DNA from: Candidatus Cloacimonadota bacterium
GTDB lineage: Bacteria > Cloacimonadota > Cloacimonadia > Cloacimonadales > TCS61
Assembly: GCA_021157645.1 (NCBI GenBank)
Contig: JAGGWC010000013.1
Location: forward strand, 1-7,307
Reading direction: 5' to 3'
DNA length: 7,307 bases
The notes under the pieces: generated by a model
What the model was told of the DNA's origin: nothing
Databases searched by the model: none
Seen by the model: the letters and a program-made list of their open reading frames with translations, nothing else
Position numbers and translations under genes: made by a program
Part shown: positions 6,819-7,307 of the stretch, one piece after another
Layout of the letters: each line of letters starts with the position of its first letter
How positions within the stretch are numbered: position 1 is the stretch's first letter

Positions 6819-6833
6819 ATTAGAATTTCTAAT
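6819..6833. repeat. 15-bp dyad (7-1-7) upstream of the cold-shock gene
   Basis: ATTAGAA-T-TTCTAAT is a perfect 7-1-7 inverted repeat in the gap between hutU and the cold-shock gene, about 100 bases before the csp start codon. The 7-1-7 geometry is shared with operators of the Fur/PerR family, but the bases do not match a classical Fur or PerR box closely. If transcribed it could also form a short leader hairpin. A chance AT-rich palindrome cannot be excluded. Confidence 0.35.
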
Positions 6834-6926
6834 CACACGAAGACAAAAAAGTTATGCGGATTAATTTGTCAACATCATTCTTTTTTAAATAATCAAACTG
6901 TAATATTTCTACAAGGTTATAATAAA

Positions 6927-7307
6927 TTATTCATTAAGTTTTTTATTTACTATTTTTTTGATTAATCCTTTCTCGGAAATGAAGGGAAGTGTGATATGAT
7001 CAGTATCTTTGAATATCTCATTATGCTCTATAGCTGTTTCTATTGAATTTTCATTTCTTGCCCAAGCGCGTCGAGCAACTCCACACATGACATCCCATGG
7101 GAAAGCACGTTCAAGAATGAAATTTACTCTTTCACTTCCATCTAAAACCATACCAAATCCACTATTAGAAACCTTACTAATCCCAACACCACCACCATTA
7201 TGCAGTGTAACCATACTCATTCCACGAGCTGCATTTCCGGCAAAACATTCAGTACTCATTTCTGCCATTATATTGGAACCGTCTTTAATATTAGAAGTTT
7301 CTCTGTA
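6927..7307 (-). CDS. hutU: Urocanate hydratase (HutU), C-terminal 126 residues (5' end outside window)
   Basis: Urocanase is the NAD-dependent second enzyme of histidine degradation, hydrating urocanate to imidazolonepropionate. The frame stays open to the right edge. Beyond the first visible ATG (7268) it continues upstream as YRETSNIKDGSNI, which is recognisable urocanase sequence, so that ATG is internal and the gene is cut by the window. The visible motifs are RET and DGSN, then CFAGNAARG, then LHNGGGVGIS, which matches the LHHGGGVGMG motif of the Pseudomonas enzyme. FGMVLDGS, GVARRAWARNEN and an ITLPFI segment near the C-terminus follow. These differ from the Pseudomonas C-terminus and fit the longer urocanase form of about 670 residues known from Bacteroidota, Fusobacteria and some Firmicutes. 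No convincing terminator follows its stop, so read-through into the csp gene is possible. No other hut gene is visible. Confidence 0.9.
   Translation of the reverse strand, partial: YRETSNIKDGSNIMAEMSTECFAGNAARGMSMVTLHNGGGVGISKVSNSGFGMVLDGSERVNFILERAFPWDVMCGVARRAWARNENSIETAIEHNEIFKDTDHITLPFISEKGLIKKIVNKKLNE

Noticed and set aside
6867..6872. TTGACA on the minus strand as a sigma-70-type promoter for csp
   Set aside because: It is an exact -35 match, but at 16-18 bases only T runs are found, with no acceptable -10. It is kept only as a hint.

Overview
This is an AT-rich bacterial chromosomal window of ordinary housekeeping genes. It shows no phage, transposon, CRISPR or tRNA/rRNA signature. 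The MEP isoprenoid genes, a U32-family RNA-hydroxylase relative, a CspA-type cold-shock gene and a long-form (non-Pseudomonas-like) urocanase fit a low-GC anaerobe-type bacterium. By feel it resembles FCB-group lineages (Bacteroidota/Cloacimonadota-like), but that is a weak inference because no taxonomic marker is present.

Layout on the + strand: positions 1-266 carry the C-terminal end of an FAD-dependent pyridine nucleotide-disulfide oxidoreductase. A long-stem Rho-independent terminator follows at 318-394. A four-gene cluster then runs from 437 to 6465: ispD, a very large divergent glmS, ispF, and a U32 peptidase/RlhA-like gene. Gaps are 94 and 23 nt, then a 4-nt ATGA overlap between ispF and U32. 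The cluster ends in a perfect 32-bp palindrome (6470-6501) that can terminate transcription from both directions.

Layout on the - strand: a 66-residue cold-shock protein (6520-6720) converges on that terminator. It has a roughly 200-nt upstream region with several inverted repeats. The 3' end of hutU (urocanate hydratase) occupies 6927-7307 and runs off the right edge.

How the genes fit together: IspD and IspF catalyse steps 3 and 5 of the MEP pathway, which feeds undecaprenyl carrier lipids. GlmS makes glucosamine-6-phosphate, the entry to UDP-GlcNAc. The cluster therefore couples two precursor supplies for envelope synthesis with a probable RNA-modifying enzyme.

The most unusual object is the GlmS-like protein: 905 residues, against about 610 in E. 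coli. Its catalytic Cys lies at residue 22 behind a 21-residue leader instead of directly after the initiator Met. It also has a large helical insert in the hinge between the glutaminase and isomerase halves, and a second insert inside the second SIS domain. The key catalytic residues of both halves are nevertheless conserved. I see no clearly novel multi-gene system here; the unusual GlmS architecture and the csp leader structure are the best leads.
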